Origin: Ceratorhiza oryzae-sativae
Taxonomy: Eukaryota > Basidiomycota > Agaricomycetes > Cantharellales > Ceratobasidiaceae
Length of the DNA: 64,000 nucleotides
NCBI GenBank assembly: GCA_030998015.1
Contig: JARWMV010000008.1
Location: 248,001 to 312,000, forward strand
Direction of reading: 5' to 3'
The position numbers were made by a program, and so were the translations under genes. Numbering within the stretch: the stretch's first letter is position 1; the number at the start of each line of letters is the position of its first letter. This document shows positions 12,742 through 25,039 of the stretch, piece after piece. A model generated the notes under the pieces. It was not told where the DNA came from, searched no databases, and saw only the letters and a program-made list of their open reading frames with translations.

Positions 12742-15406
12742 ATGGCATCGCCTGATTGTACCGATGAGCGTCCTTTACCCACCCAGACTACCCCCAGAAA
12801 GAGCATCTTCGTCTTCTGCGACGGAACGGGGAAAGATGGAACCAAGGCCATACGTGAGCCATCTCCCCACGATTAAAGGTAGCATTAAACTAAAATCTGA
12901 TCATATCTAGAGGCAAAACAAACTAATATATATCGACTTTGTAAGTTTTTGGTACTTGGCTCCGTGGGCTGCCGCCTGATCGTAAACAGTTAAGCTTGTT
13001 AAAGAGGCGGGATTTCAAGACCAATCGGGGCGCTCTGTAGGACCGGATGGGCATGTTAAATTGACATTCTACGTCCCTGGTATTGGCGCTGGTTCACTCT
13101 TGAACCTAGGCAATATATTGGCTCGTGTTTTCGGCGCTACCATAGGTAAGAACAATATCGATTGTCGTGAAATAATTCTCGAGGGATTTATCTAATCATT
13201 TTGCTCTAGTCGAATCTATCGTCAAAACGTATTTCCTTATTGCGGAGAATTACATCGAGGGGGACATCATCTAGTAATTCTTTTACCGTTGTATCTCAGG
13301 CGCGGGTGACTTACGGGCATCACAGCTTGTTTGGATATTCGAGAGGAGCATTCGTTGCTCGAAAAGTGGCCTCATTAATCGTACGTGCCATTGTGCCCAT
13401 CGACGTAATCCGAAGTTTGTAAAACGCTCCATCCTAGTATCGCGTTGGTCTTGGGGTGAAAGACAGGGAGGCTCTTATGAAGCGCTGGAGCCAGTATGAA
13501 AAGCCAGTGCCGTGGAACCTGCCGCCTACGGAAAACGCGGGAGCACATGTTCGAATCAGGTAAGCGCGAGTTCAAAAATGCTTTCGGAGGACTCACCGAG
13601 AACGTACTAGATACTTGGTTGCATGGGATACAGTGGGTAAGAAATTTACCCTGTTTTTCAAGACAATCATACTCAGGTTAGAAATACAGCCGCTGTTTTT
13701 AAAAAGCCGTGCCTTCCCGAAAAAAACTTGATGGGGATGCCAGATGAGGAGTACGCTCAACTTTTTGCGGTCTGAAAGAAAATAGAACTGATAATCTCAC
13801 AGACTCCCGCCCAACGTGGAACACGCTTTGCATGCTATGGCGTTTCACGAGAATCGGCGCTTCTTTCGCGCCACCCTTTTTGATAACAAGGACAACAAGA
13901 CAACCAAAAAACTCAAGGAGGTGTGTTCACCTAGTTCCGTGCGTGCTATATTATGGACCAATCACTTTATTAGGTCTGGTTTCCGGGGGCGCACGCCGAC
14001 GTGGGAGGAGGGGATGATGAATCACCAACAACGTTGCCGAACATTAGCCTTCTATGGGTTATTGTGCGTATAATGATTATGAACTCGGGATGTGAACACT
14101 CAGGATCGAATAGGGGGAGATGGCTCAATTCATGAAAGTCATCACGAGGGCATCGAGTACCCAGATCTCAACACCGTAACTCCTACGGACGCATACGAGC
14201 GTACCTCCACGGCGCGTCGTGCATTGGACTCGTGCGAGACACGGCTGGAAAGCAAGCTGCTACGTGAGAATTCACTCATTCACGAGAGCGTGGCACATCT
14301 CCGCAACTTTCCCGCGAGCTCCTTGGACCCACGACCGAAAAAGCCTTCACGTCTCCTTACTATCGGCGACCTCACCTCCATCAACTGGAACATCAAGGCT
14401 TATCTAGTTGCTTGTAACACTCTGGAAGCATTAATACGTTCGGAGTCGGTCGTAAGTCGATACTCATGCTGACGGTCACTTGCTCATCCACTCACCCACA
14501 GAACAAACGAATGAACCGAATTCGCACCCGGGTATCCTCCTCCATTCGGAGTTCTGTGGCTAATTTGCCAGGCCGTACACCTCGTCCTTCGAACGCCCCC
14601 CTCCCCCCAACGACGCTTCGCGAGACAACCACGCCCCGGGTCCATTCGTCTAGCTTCTCTCTGCCCCAAACGCGCCAGGATATGCAAGCACCTGAATACG
14701 TGCCCCGACGAGCAGTTCTCGTCATCGGGGTGATTCGACAGCCTCGCGTCGACCGGCTGATGTCGCGACACCTCGTCAAGCAACGGATTTGAACACGCCT
14801 ACTCAACCAGTGGATTCGACCGTTCCTCGCCAGCAGGCAGGTTCGACTGCGTCCTGTCGGCCAACAGATTCGGTTGCTTCTCGCCGACCAACGGAATCGG
14901 TTGCGTCTCGTCGACCAACGGAATCGGCTGTGTCTCGTCAACCAACGGCGCCGGACGCGTCCCGTCAGCAGCCCGACTCGCTTGGGTCCCATCAACGAGC
15001 CGATTCAACTGTGTCTCGACACCGGAGTGGCTCCACTGCCTCTCGTCAGCGGAACGATTCCAGTATGTCTCGTCAGCGTATTGATTCCGGCGTGTTCTAC
15101 CAACGAACAGAGTCGACAGGCTCTCGTTCGCGAACCGAGTCGGGCCTCTCCTGTCTAAAGGCTGATTCGATCGCTTCTCGTCTTCATTCTGTACCGGAGG
15201 AACTTGTCCCTTGGTCCCAGCTGGCAGGCCATTGGGGCAGTAGTCAGCTGGCTCCGCCACCCTCTGAGCGCTCAAGACGGGTATCAACTCGATTGAAGCA
15301 AGCACCAATTTACATGCCTGCACCACCTGTGCCTGTGCCGACGAATTTTGAGCGGACGAGCAGGCACCACAGCAGGGCAGGGAGTCGAATTGCCGTGCCT
15401 ATCTAA
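12742..15406 (+). CDS. DUF2235 (Tle1-like) alpha/beta hydrolase, copy D1
   Basis: First of three tandem DUF2235 genes. ATG 12742 opens an exon with FVFCDGTGKDGT, then QTNIYRL, the oxyanion-side FYVPGIGAG, the nucleophile elbow LFGYSRGAFVARK (Ser), ALHAMAFHENRRFFRATLF, and the WFPGAHADVGGG motif, which carries the conserved His/Asp. This is the full DUF2235 order. Related bacterial Tle1 proteins are phospholipases; fungal substrates are unknown. After the core, a helical region (RLESKLLRENSLIHESVAHL) leads to a Ser/Arg-rich tail with seventeen 9-residue repeats (14735-15193). The tail frame joins only if one base is missing near CCCC at 14703-14706, or if an unrecognised short intron lies there. 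At least nine exons. Cytosolic, as no signal peptide is seen. Confidence 0.8.
14735..15193 (+). repeat. 27-bp coding minisatellite, 17 copies
   Basis: 459 bases equal 17 units of 27 bp. Each unit encodes nine residues of the form S-x-x-S-R-x-x-x-[D/E], for example SVASRRPTE twice in a row and STASRQRND. The outer units are more diverged (VATPRQATD, SIASRLHSV). The unit length being a multiple of three, with no stop codons in other frames, produces long overlapping frames on both strands. Confidence 0.9.
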
Positions 15407-15956
15407 TGCTCTGTATACGCGCCGTTAGCATCGGCCTCTTTCTATATTTGTTCGTCCCCCATTGTTAATTTATAATGTTTTCTATGTATTCGGTGTATTG
15501 TATCCTGTGATTAGCTCTTGTAATTGAATGTTCGTTTTTGCTTGTGCCTCTTAGAGCTTAGCGATGGCCATCGAGTTCGACTAGCGCCACGAGGGAGCTC
15601 ACAGGAGCCAGGGTAGTCCTGCTTTTGCGTCATCCCCTCGTGTTGCGCCACGTTGCCTGGCGTCTGTCGGCAGGGGTTAGCGCTCCGGTTGGTGCCATGT
15701 CTGCTGATCGGAGGGTGATGAGCCCGGATAAGCCAGCAGTTACCGCGCTTCAGGCGAACCGAGTTAAGTTCTTTCTGAGCAAATTCCGCCATTGAACATC
15801 CACCAGCGTGCCCAATCAGGTCCAGACTTCATCTCCGATGCACCAACCCCGTCGATCAGCTTGTTCATCGGCCACCACACAAAAGCGACTCAACACGCGG
15901 CGGCCGCTCCACCCTGCCGTCCCTCCCCCTCTTTTCTCCCCCTTTCTCCCCTGGCG
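15407..15956. other. Spacer between DUF2235 genes D1 and D2
   Basis: T-rich 3' flank of D1, then the promoter of D2. An ATG at 15792 is in frame with D2 and could add 55 residues. The pyrimidine-rich stretch just upstream of 15957 (CCCTCCCCCTCTTTTCTCCC) resembles a basal fungal promoter, which favours the later start. Confidence 0.45.
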
Positions 15957-18240
15957 ATGGACCTCTTGTGGCCGAGCCGACCTTCACCCGCAGAAAAGGA
16001 GCCGATTGATATTCTGGTGTTTTGCGATGGGACTGGCAAGAACGGACGGGTGGACGAATGTTTGTTTTTTTCGTAAAGTTGTACGTTGAAGATCACTAAC
16101 TGAACTTGGATACACAGCTCAAACCAATGTTTACCGACTCTGTAAGGCCTCTTTCGTGCCCGTTTGAGAATACCGGACGCTACAACTTGATTTTCTAGAC
16201 TCGTATTTGGGGCATATGCCCACTCGGAAACGGTCCGACCAGCATCGGCGAAGAAGGAAACTACTATACATTCCGGGAGTAGGAGCAGAGTCCAAGGGCA
16301 TTCCAAAGTATCTTGCTCAAGTTTTCGGAAAAACTATAGGTGCGCCGCTGGACTGTTCGCCTCGCGTAGGGTGGCCACTGAACGCACCGTCAACACGTTA
16401 CAGTCGAGATGGTCATCAAGGCTTACATGTATATTTCTCAACACTACCAGCCGGGGGATAATGTTTGGTAACTATCTGGCTGCTTCAGGTCGTAGGACAG
16501 GTGACTGATGGTGCAATGTTAGTTTGTTTGGGTATTCGAGAGGCGCATTTGTTGCTCGAAAGGTGGCCGGACTGTTGGTACGTTGGTGATGCGCATAAAT
16601 CACGCCGTCCTTGACCTGACTTTTCTTTCACGTTTAGCACCGAATTGGAGTTGTAGGCAACGAAGAGGAATTGTTGGATCAATGGAAACGTCGTGAGAAA
16701 CCGGTTCCATGGGATCAATTCAAGGACACGGCCAAATCAGTGCCAGTCAGGTTGGTGAATGTTCAAGTCGATCACAAGGGAAGGATTCTGATGTGTGTTT
16801 AGATGTATTGGTGTATGGGATACAGTCGGTCAGTACTGTAGACCAGCGACGTGAATATGTGCCGACTTTTCCCGAAGCAGGAGCAATATATAGTAGCCCA
16901 GAATGCGAGGTCAAGGATTTGTTGGGAATACCTGATAGCGAGTGAGTTCCAACTGGTGCTTTATCATAAGCCCATGGACTGACCGTTTGCAGACTTTCTC
17001 CCAATATTCAATTGGCACTTCACGTGTGCGCGTTTCACGAGAATCGAAAGCGGTTCCGCGTGACTCTGTTTGAGCCTAACAAAACAACCGAGCTAAAGGA
17101 GATCTGGTTCCCGGGAGCTCATTCGGATGTTGGTGGAGGAGGCGAAAAACCAACTCATATGCCGAAAATAAGCCTTATATGGATGATTGTATGTGTGTAC
17201 CGACCTAGGATTCAATGCTAATCACGTTTCTGTAGGGAGAGCTCAGGGAGTTTTTGGATATCGCAGACGAGAAACTCAAGTATCCGTTACTGGCCGAGGA
17301 AAAGCCGCTGGACGCATATAGCGACTCTCCTGCGTGGAAGCGCATGGTCGACAAATGCGAGAATCGGCTAGAGAGTCAAGCATTAACCCAAGCTCAATGG
17401 TGCACCAAACAGTGCATGACATGGACGCAAAGGTCAAAGCGGAAAGTCCCACGGGCAATCACGCGCTTCTGACTCTTGGCAAACTCATCACGTCGATCCG
17501 ATGGGACCTTAATTCATGTTTGGTCGTTTGCAATAGTCTCGAATCTCGAAAGCGATCGATGACCATGGTGAGTGAGAATCCATGTGGTGCATTCGTGAAA
17601 CTGATGATATTTACGTATACGTGTTGTCATTTAGGAGATGGAGAAACACAAACAGAACGAAGTACATCAGCGGCGCCGGCGTGCATCGCTTCCAGCCAAC
17701 ATGTCAGAGTCTTCGTTCCCAACTCGGTCGACTTATGCATCTAGCTCATCGAAATCTGCTCTGGCGAATCACCGTCAGTCGAAAATGTCGATGGTTTCGT
17801 CGCCCATCACTAGTTCGCCCCGGGTTTACGGATCCAATCTGCCGTCAGCAGTCCATGCATCCAGTTCTTCTCTGGTCACAACGCATACGTCCAGTTTGTC
17901 TGTGTCAAGCCGCGCGTCACATTCGACCGCAACTACTTATGCAACTAACGAATCGAGCCCATCCCTACCTTCGTATGCCTTCCCTCCACCCTATTCGCCT
18001 CTTCCACCCCCAACTCGCAAACTCTCGAAACTCGCTATCCCTGAGAACACGTATCCTACCTTATCGGGTAGGTTTTTCAGACCTGACAGCCCCACACGAT
18101 CGGTACGCTGACACTTTTTGTTGTTATTCGATCCAGAATCCCCAGTTACGGCAAGCCCGATGGGGATCAAAAGCGCGGACAGACCCCGACTCCACAGGGG
18201 CAATGCCCGGTCCAATATTCGGACCAATACCATTTCGTGA
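15957..18240 (+). CDS. DUF2235 (Tle1-like) alpha/beta hydrolase, copy D2
   Basis: Second tandem copy. Motifs in order are ILVFCDGTGKNGR, QTNVYRL, YIPGVGAE, LFGYSRGAFVARK, the Trp-Asp region around LDVLVYGIQS, LHVCAFHENRKRFRVTLF and WFPGAHSDVGGGGEK. The C-terminal helix and linker read NRLESQALT and then VHQTVHDMDAK in a frame one base off. One base appears to be missing in the CCC at 17387-17389. The Ser-rich tail contains PPPYSPLPPP, a PPxY motif that could bind WW domains. The tail ends at 18111 if read through, or at 18240 if the GTAGGT...TCCAG intron is removed. The start at 15957 matches the N-terminal length of D1; an in-frame ATG also exists at 15792. Lipase or esterase activity is inferred only from the motif set. 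Confidence 0.78.
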
Positions 18241-18828
18241 ATGTGTCGTATTTAATACGTTAAATTCTTCGAGTGTGTTTCTTTTTCTCTTGGGTCTTTT
18301 TGTAATTTTGCCTCTGTTAAAGTATGAACCCAGTATAATGATGGTTGAATATGATCATTTGGTTTTTATGCCGTTAAAGTCGCTGATTGGCCTGGCGCTA
18401 GGAGTGTGTCGAGTGACCACGTGATTCAGTGAAGAGCGAGCTCAACAACCCTCCCCTGGCTAGCGACACTTCAAAATGTTCACATCGAGTCATGGGCTCA
18501 AGTCAGTGACAACGCGTGCGAGCGTGCAAAATATTCGGCACGGTTGACCGGTAGCTCTTATCTGTGCTCCTCAACACGGTGCTCGCAAATTAAACTTTTG
18601 ATGATGTACGAACGCGTGGCCGGACTTTTATGGGAATGCCATTTCGCTTAATGGATGCCCCACTGGGACCATGGGAGAGCTTGGCGCCCTTCTGCGGTAT
18701 GCTCGGGAATGGCGGAAGCGAGTTTCGTTTTAGGCTCGGCAGCGCCTGGCTCATCCTGCCAAACTAGGCTCTCCTCTGATGGGCAGGTGCTTTGCAGGTC
18801 CTGACTAGGTCTCACCTGGCCTAGATAT
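18241..18828. other. Spacer between DUF2235 genes D2 and D3
   Basis: No gene seen. Contains a CACGTG E-box palindrome near 18418 and the presumed D3 promoter. Confidence 0.45.
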
Positions 18829-20709
18829 ATGCTGGCGTTGAGCTGTCGAGTTCCTCATCTCCTTGTCATGTGGGGCGAGTACGAACCGGTCATTGTTTCA
18901 GAGCCAGCGTGCCGGCGTGCTAGGTACATCTTTGCTCTCTGCGATGGCAGCGGAAAGGACGGTCGCACGGATAGTAAGCCCACCACTCTGCGATACGTAC
19001 TCGTTCTTATGCACAAGTGCAGAGCACAAAACGAACGTGTACCGACTTTGTACGTGGAGAATTTTAGGTTATGAATCATGCTATGCTGACTGGAACGAAT
19101 CGTAGATGAGAGAATCTCGGAAGCGTCGCCAGAGGGTTCGACCGTCGTAGATGGGGTTGAATACGAAGTCGTGTCTAGGTATTTTCCCGGTATAGGCTGT
19201 GATTCTACCGCAGCACCTGGTTTATTGTCGAAAGTCTGTGGTTCGGGCATTGGTGTGTTCTCTAGGCTCGGTTTTATTTGTGTGCTAAAGCCATTTCTAG
19301 TCAAAATAGTGGCCGAGGTTTACATATTTCTCCTTGAGTACTATCGGCCTGGTGATAATATTTGGTAAATGATCACCCCGATCCTCTTGTACGACTACTA
19401 AAGGTACATTTAGTATATTCGGCTATTCCCGGGGAGCTTTCATTGCACGTAAAGTCGCAAGCTTACTGGTTAGTTCACGAGTATCTTTTCAAAGTGAATT
19501 CAACCTCATGCCAATAATTAGTCCCATATTGGCCGCTCCGTCAGCAGCAAGGACGAACTTTTGGAGCAGTGGAAACATCGTGAAAACGGCGTTCCTTGGG
19601 CCGAAAAGCGTCGTAGGAATACCATTCCAGTCAAGTAAGCAAAAAATTCCGGCCATTATCGTAAAACAAGTCTGACAATGCAATCGTTAGATATTTGGGA
19701 GTTTGGGACACTGTTGGTACGTTTTTAGTCTGAAGGAAGCATGTTATTATTTACTGAGACGCACCCACGATGATCGTAGCATCCCTCTACACACTCCCCA
19801 AGCTCAAGCCAGTCAAAGATTTAATTGGTATAAGCGACGAAGAGTGAGTGTGCACACAATTTAGTGCTACAAATGACCATTGACTCGTGAAAAGAATACC
19901 CGTGGGGGTCGAGAACGCGTTGCACGCCGTTGCATTTCACGAAAACCGCAGGCATTTCCGTGTCACTTTATTCGAGAACAAAAACTCAGATGCGGAGGTG
20001 CAAGAGGTAAAATTCATTTTTTGCTACACGATAGACGTTGCTTTCTTATGACATATCACAGGTTTGGTTTACAGGAGCTCATTCGGACGTTGGCGGCGGT
20101 GGACACAAGGAGACACAGTTATCAGACATTACTTTAAATTGGATGATCGTACGTATTTTACACCCAATCCTGTTTGAATCTTATCCTTAATGGTTCGTAA
20201 CAGGGCCAAGTCGGTGCCCTGTCTCACCTCAAACTCGCCAAAGTTGATTACAACAATGTCGATAAGCTAGCCCCGCTGAACGCATTTCAAGCCTACCACA
20301 TCCCTGAGCGAGTTGTGGACCACAAAGAGACTCGGATAGATAGCCAATTGTTGACAGCCGACTCGAGGATACATCAGTCGGTACAGCATATAGAAAAGAA
20401 GCAGAAGGAAAGCCCGCATCGAGGGAACTCGAAGGTCGACTCCTCCTTGGCGACGCTGAAGAAATTGCGTGCAAAAACTGGGTGCGAACCTCATATAGTA
20501 CGATGCCACATTTTGTCTCCGCCTACGCCAAGAACTCTGGTGAGCTACTATTTGCTTAGTATACTTGACCAATGCTGATGGACCCTCAGGCAAACCTGAT
20601 GGTCTCATTCACAATTGTGCCCAATACCAATCAGATCCAGCCCCCGGTGCTCGTCACTCCTAAACCAAAGGGGAAGCAGCTGTCTCTCGGCTGGACACTA
20701 GTTTTTTAA
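18829..20709 (+). CDS. DUF2235 (Tle1-like) alpha/beta hydrolase, copy D3, short tail
   Basis: Third tandem copy. Motifs are RYIFALCDGSGKDGR, KTNVYRL, YFPGIGCD, VYIFLLEYYRPGDNIW, FGYSRGAFIARKVASLL, YLGVWDTV, GVENALHAVAFHENRRHFRVTLF and GAHSDVGGGGHKETQLSDI. The Ser nucleophile, WDTV and H-x-DVGGG are all kept, so activity is plausible. The C-terminal region is much shorter than in D1 and D2 and lacks the Ser-rich tail. A Trp conserved in the other copies (NW) is recovered only by shifting one base at the A-run 20473-20477. Depending on that, translation ends at 20664 or 20709. The start at 18829 is the first ATG in frame and gives an N-terminus longer than needed; 18868 is an alternative. Confidence 0.75.
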
Positions 20710-21124
20710 CAATCGCGGGTCGCCTCAAGATTCGACGAGCCGACCCGACGGCGCCCAATTTGTTTATTTAATTATTTATACGTTACACTTTGGTTGGTGT
20801 AATAGGACCGAAATCGTCTGATCATTCTGACGTGAATTTCCTTCGTGAGTTTGTGGGACGCGTATATTTCGCAGAGCAATTGCAAGCACCAGATATTTGT
20901 CCATGAACCCGGTGGATCTTGATTAGCCGAGATGAGAGATGCTGTGCTTCTGTCTACCATCAAAAGTCAGCTTCGACGCTTTGTATTGGCATAGTTCACA
21001 AGCTCGCAGGTGCGGATCATTGGAACACGTGCATTTATATCCATCAACGCCTCTTCCGAGCGAGAATGTTCATAAGCGATCCACGATAGGCATCAGGCAG
21101 CCTAAGCCTCTGGGGCTTAAAACG
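20710..21124. other. Spacer between D3 and first surface-protein gene
   Basis: AT-rich 3' flank, then the promoter of the gene at 21125. Nothing else is recognised. Confidence 0.4.
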
Positions 21125-22915
21125 ATGCGTATTTTTTTATACTGGTCGGCCCTACTGGTTCTTCTCTCTCGTCAGGTTGCTAGCCAGCCGGGGGGAAATA
21201 TAACTGTAGACGACAGCTATTTGAACAGCTTCAATACTCGCAGTGGGATCCAATATTTTCCCTCGGAATCAAGCTGGCAGACGACTGCGCTTCCCGACTT
21301 GTCCCAACGATTCAACGGAACATTGCATTTGTCTAGTGCCAATTATACCAGAGTTGCGTTCTTTTTCCAGGGTAAGTAGAACTTAGATTGGAAGGATCTT
21401 TGGATTTTGAGGTATCAGGTTTTTTTTTTGTAGGGAGCGAGATCTATTACTATGGGGATAAAGGACCAGGGTACGGTTCGGTGTGGGTCAACATTGACGG
21501 AGAGCCGGATAGATATGACCTGGTCAACGCATCCTCGAGTGTTGTGCAATACCAGCAGTTGCTTTGGAGTAGAACAGGGCTTGGGCCGGGTGACCATCAG
21601 ATCATTATCACCAAAAATAACTCCATAGCCGGGCCGATTTCGATGGACTTCTTCGAGTGCGTCCATCAAAATTTCTGGACTTGTTTGGGAGAGTCATAAT
21701 TTATGAAAATTCCGCAGGATCACCCCATCTAATACTACGATAGTTCCCTCCTGGTCTGGGCCGTGAGTTGACCATCCTCATTCCACGCGTATTCCTTATG
21801 TCAGTCTAGGGGCGCGTATAATGTGCCAGACGAAGCGCTTTCAGTTGATAACACCGACATCCGCATTAAATACTCCGGAGATTGGGAGCTGATTGTGAGT
21901 GTTCGACAAGTCATCTAGTCGTACTCTGATCTCAACCTACATATTTCCAAATTAGCAAAACTCGGCAGATGCCATCTCCCCGCCAAACTCGATATTTTAT
22001 AGAAACACTGTGCATCGCACCACAGTCCCAGGGGCGTTGCTACGTTTACATTCGCCGGTACAGCGGTCTGGTACTTCTCTGATATCGATGTCACGCATGG
22101 ATATGTCGATATCAGCCTGGATGGAGGACCACCCGACTCGGTCAGCGGTTATCATGACCCGATTGTAGGCTCGATCGACAAAAGTTCTTAGATCACATAG
22201 GCTAAAGCATTTCATAGCTCTCCCAGAGGCACATCTGGTCGAAGACTGGCCTTCCCCCAGGGAATCACAACGTTACAATTACTCATAGAGGGACTCCAGT
22301 GCAGTATGCCACTCTCGACTTTTTTAGATATTTACCAAGGTCAGTCAATGAGGAACTTGTAAACTGCCCAAATTAAAACCCGCGTCCAACTTTCGGATTT
22401 GATGTCATCTCCAGCGATGCAAACGGCAAGAGTCCCACGGAATCCTCCCCGGGTGAGGGAGGTCAACATCGGGTTCGCATTGCACCTATCGTCGGAGGAG
22501 CTATTGCCGGCCTGGCTGGACTTGGTGTGGTTATCCTTGGATTATTCCTATTACACCGGCGTCACAATCGTAACGCCGTCCGCGCCCCTAACGGCTTTCT
22601 CAGGGCGGGACGACCTACTCCTGAGCCACCGCATAGGATCGAGCCTTATGAAGCTACGCCGTTTATTGCATCGCAGTATGAATATGGTATGGATCTGTTC
22701 TTTTCATTTTTACCATATGGTGATGATAGCCTGGTTCAGGGGCAGCACCCATACAAACACGAAGTGCTCATTCAAAGCCTTCCAACTACTTTGCATTGAA
22801 TGAGGCTAATCGCACAGACTCCAGTACCTCTGAATTCAACTCCTACACGAGCTCAGGATCTTCGAGAGTTTATACAACCCACGACCACGACGAGCTGCCT
22901 CCATCATATCGGTGA
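21125..22915 (+). CDS. Secreted two-module membrane protein with PPxY tail, T1
   Basis: The N-terminal signal peptide (MRIFLYWSALLVLLSRQVAS) is followed by two related ectodomain modules. Module 1 has SGIQYFPSESSWQTT, then YYYGDKGPGYGSVWVNIDGE, then GPISMDFF. Module 2 has the matching WYFSDIDVTHGYVDISLDGG, then GYHDP and TLDFFRYLP. Each looks like a beta-sandwich adhesion or carbohydrate-binding module, but I cannot name the family. A transmembrane helix (IVGGAIAGLAGLGVVILGLF) precedes a basic, then acidic tail that ends DELPPSYR, a PPxY motif. Within module 2 the frame is broken by one missing base near 22039. T1 is the first of three tandem paralogs. A cell-surface sensor or adhesin is inferred. 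Confidence 0.7.
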
Positions 22916-25039
22916 CTAATTTCGATCTTTGAGAAACTTTTGGCTGCTTTTTTGGGCTTTTCTTTCAAGACATGGATTACTGAAAATAGCTATGGTTTTT
23001 TCTGTACGCTGCTGCATTGCATATTTCATGCCTTATATATTCTTCATCTGTTGGATAACATTCATATGGTTGCGTAGGGACCGTCAATCCCGGCGATAAA
23101 TGAACTGCTGTATTTAACCATTTTATATTATCCTTTCATAACCTCGCAAGACCACACATTGATATCGAATAATCCACGGTCAAACAACTGGTGTTCGAGT
23201 TGATTGTACGGGTGTCGATAATTTCAATCATTTTGAAAGTCGTATCACCCCTTGACTCGATTCTGAGCAAAGGCGACTGCAGCGCATGGGATAAGTAGAA
23301 ATGTTATTCACCCGCATGTGTATACCCGAAAGACTCAGAACATGAATTCCAGAGCTGTCTCAGTTGGGGATGGCAAATCCCGGGACTGCAGAAGCGGTGT
23401 GTTGAGTGGCATAAAAAAGAATATAGACGGCGTCGAGTAAAATACTGAAATGCTAGTGAATCGAACCCAGTTCCGCAGTTCCCATACACAAGAAGTTGGG
23501 TATCGATAAAAGGACAAGAAATGAAGCAGGGGGGCGCAGATTGCGGAGGAAGCACAGCGCATGCTCAACCAACAAAGTGGGCTGGATAGCGCATGTTCAG
23601 AGGCTAGCGACGAGGTGCGCGTATGTGAGCGCTCGCATTGTTCCTAAAAGCCTCCAGCCTGCCGGTAATTAGACTCATATTAAATAATTGTGGTGCAAGT
23701 ATACATCCAGATGATCAACTCCAGCGCTACCTACAATGTGTTCATCGGGTGATCCAGGCGGTTGCAGTCTAGGCGGTTCCGAGTCTCACTAAGTATACTG
23801 CGTGTGCAGAGATCACCTGCACCCAAACGTCCAGACCCATGTGCTACATGTTGTCCGCCAAGATGTATGCGTGTATATCTGGTGTCGACCCTGGGAAGCG
23901 CCCTTCGTCTATTGTTCGGTGCGTTCGGTGGTACTTTCAATATTATGTATTGATGAACGAATACCAAAAGCACTCAATAAAGCCGAATATGTGCACACTA
24001 GACAATCACCCTAATGAAGCCTCTCATACCCCGTCTCTAGACTTACAGACGTATCAACGCCGGCGATCGTAGGCGAATATAATTTTAGATCATCTCTGAT
24101 GCTACCCTTTCCTGCAGAGTCCATTGAAATCAAACATTCTGCCGCGCCCACGAAAAGTCTAGCGAACAAAGCTATGCGTTCCGAGCGGTGCCGCGCGGTT
24201 GATAGAACACTAGGGATGAATCCGGCATCGCTCAGCCAGCGAAGGCTGCGCGTGTGACGGAGGGGCCGTTTACATGAGGTAGGGGAAACCAGGGAGTGCC
24301 AGCAACGTCAGGGCCGGAGAGTGAGTGAAACAAAGGGGGTGACTAATAGATTACACCTGCAAGGTAACCATACACAACTTTTCATCGACATGAGGCAGTT
24401 CAATGCTCATACCCAGATTAAATACGAGGTTGAATTAGGTATTGATATTCGATGGTTCGTCAGAGTAAAAACGTGCTGTGAGCACTCGAGACAGGTTGCC
24501 GTAGCACAGCATGAAGAAGCTCGCATTATGTTTGAAGCAGTGGGCCATCAGACGTGCTAAGATGAATGAAGAACTAAAATTCTATCGGAAGGTTTAGCAC
24601 AAACAAACCAATGGATCTGTGAGCCGGCCCGAGCCGGCCCTCCCGGCTTAGAAAGCTCTCGTCTGGTCAACCACCCTGGTGACCGATTAGTTGATCGGCT
24701 CCTGGCACCAGCAAACATTCCAGATCAAATTATCGACGCACACCTCACCGATTCAGAAAGCGTAAAACAAACATTTCAGGCAGTGCGAAATCTCGATTGC
24801 TCTCGCGCAAACCAGGACAGGACTGTTGCCATGTGACCCTGACGAGCCAGTGACCGCTGGACCCCAAGTTGCTTTGTGCCTGAGGGTCAAGCCGTGCTCA
24901 TGCCAATGATACAGCCAATTTCTAGCTCTCTCGTGCGACGCATTACCTTTCTCTCGGCTCGCTCAATTGAAGTGTAGCTATTTCAGAGACCCATCGCTTA
25001 AGTAGCTCACCACGCAAGCGAAATGCGAAGCGATCCATC
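22916..25039. other. Intergenic, 2.1 kb
   Basis: No gene is supported; scattered frames are short and unlinked. It includes a tandem pair of the 10-mer GAGCCGGCCC near 24620-24640. The last 150 bases are the likely promoter of T2. Confidence 0.45.

Noticed and set aside
14492..15326. Two long minus-strand frames (14492-14995 and 14799-15326) and extra plus-strand frames over the D1 tail
   Set aside because: They are by-products of the stop-free 27-bp coding repeat; repetitive Arg/Trp content and no start context or homology.
24620..24640. Tandem GAGCCGGCCC 10-mer as a regulatory array
   Set aside because: Only two copies, in a region with no adjacent gene start.
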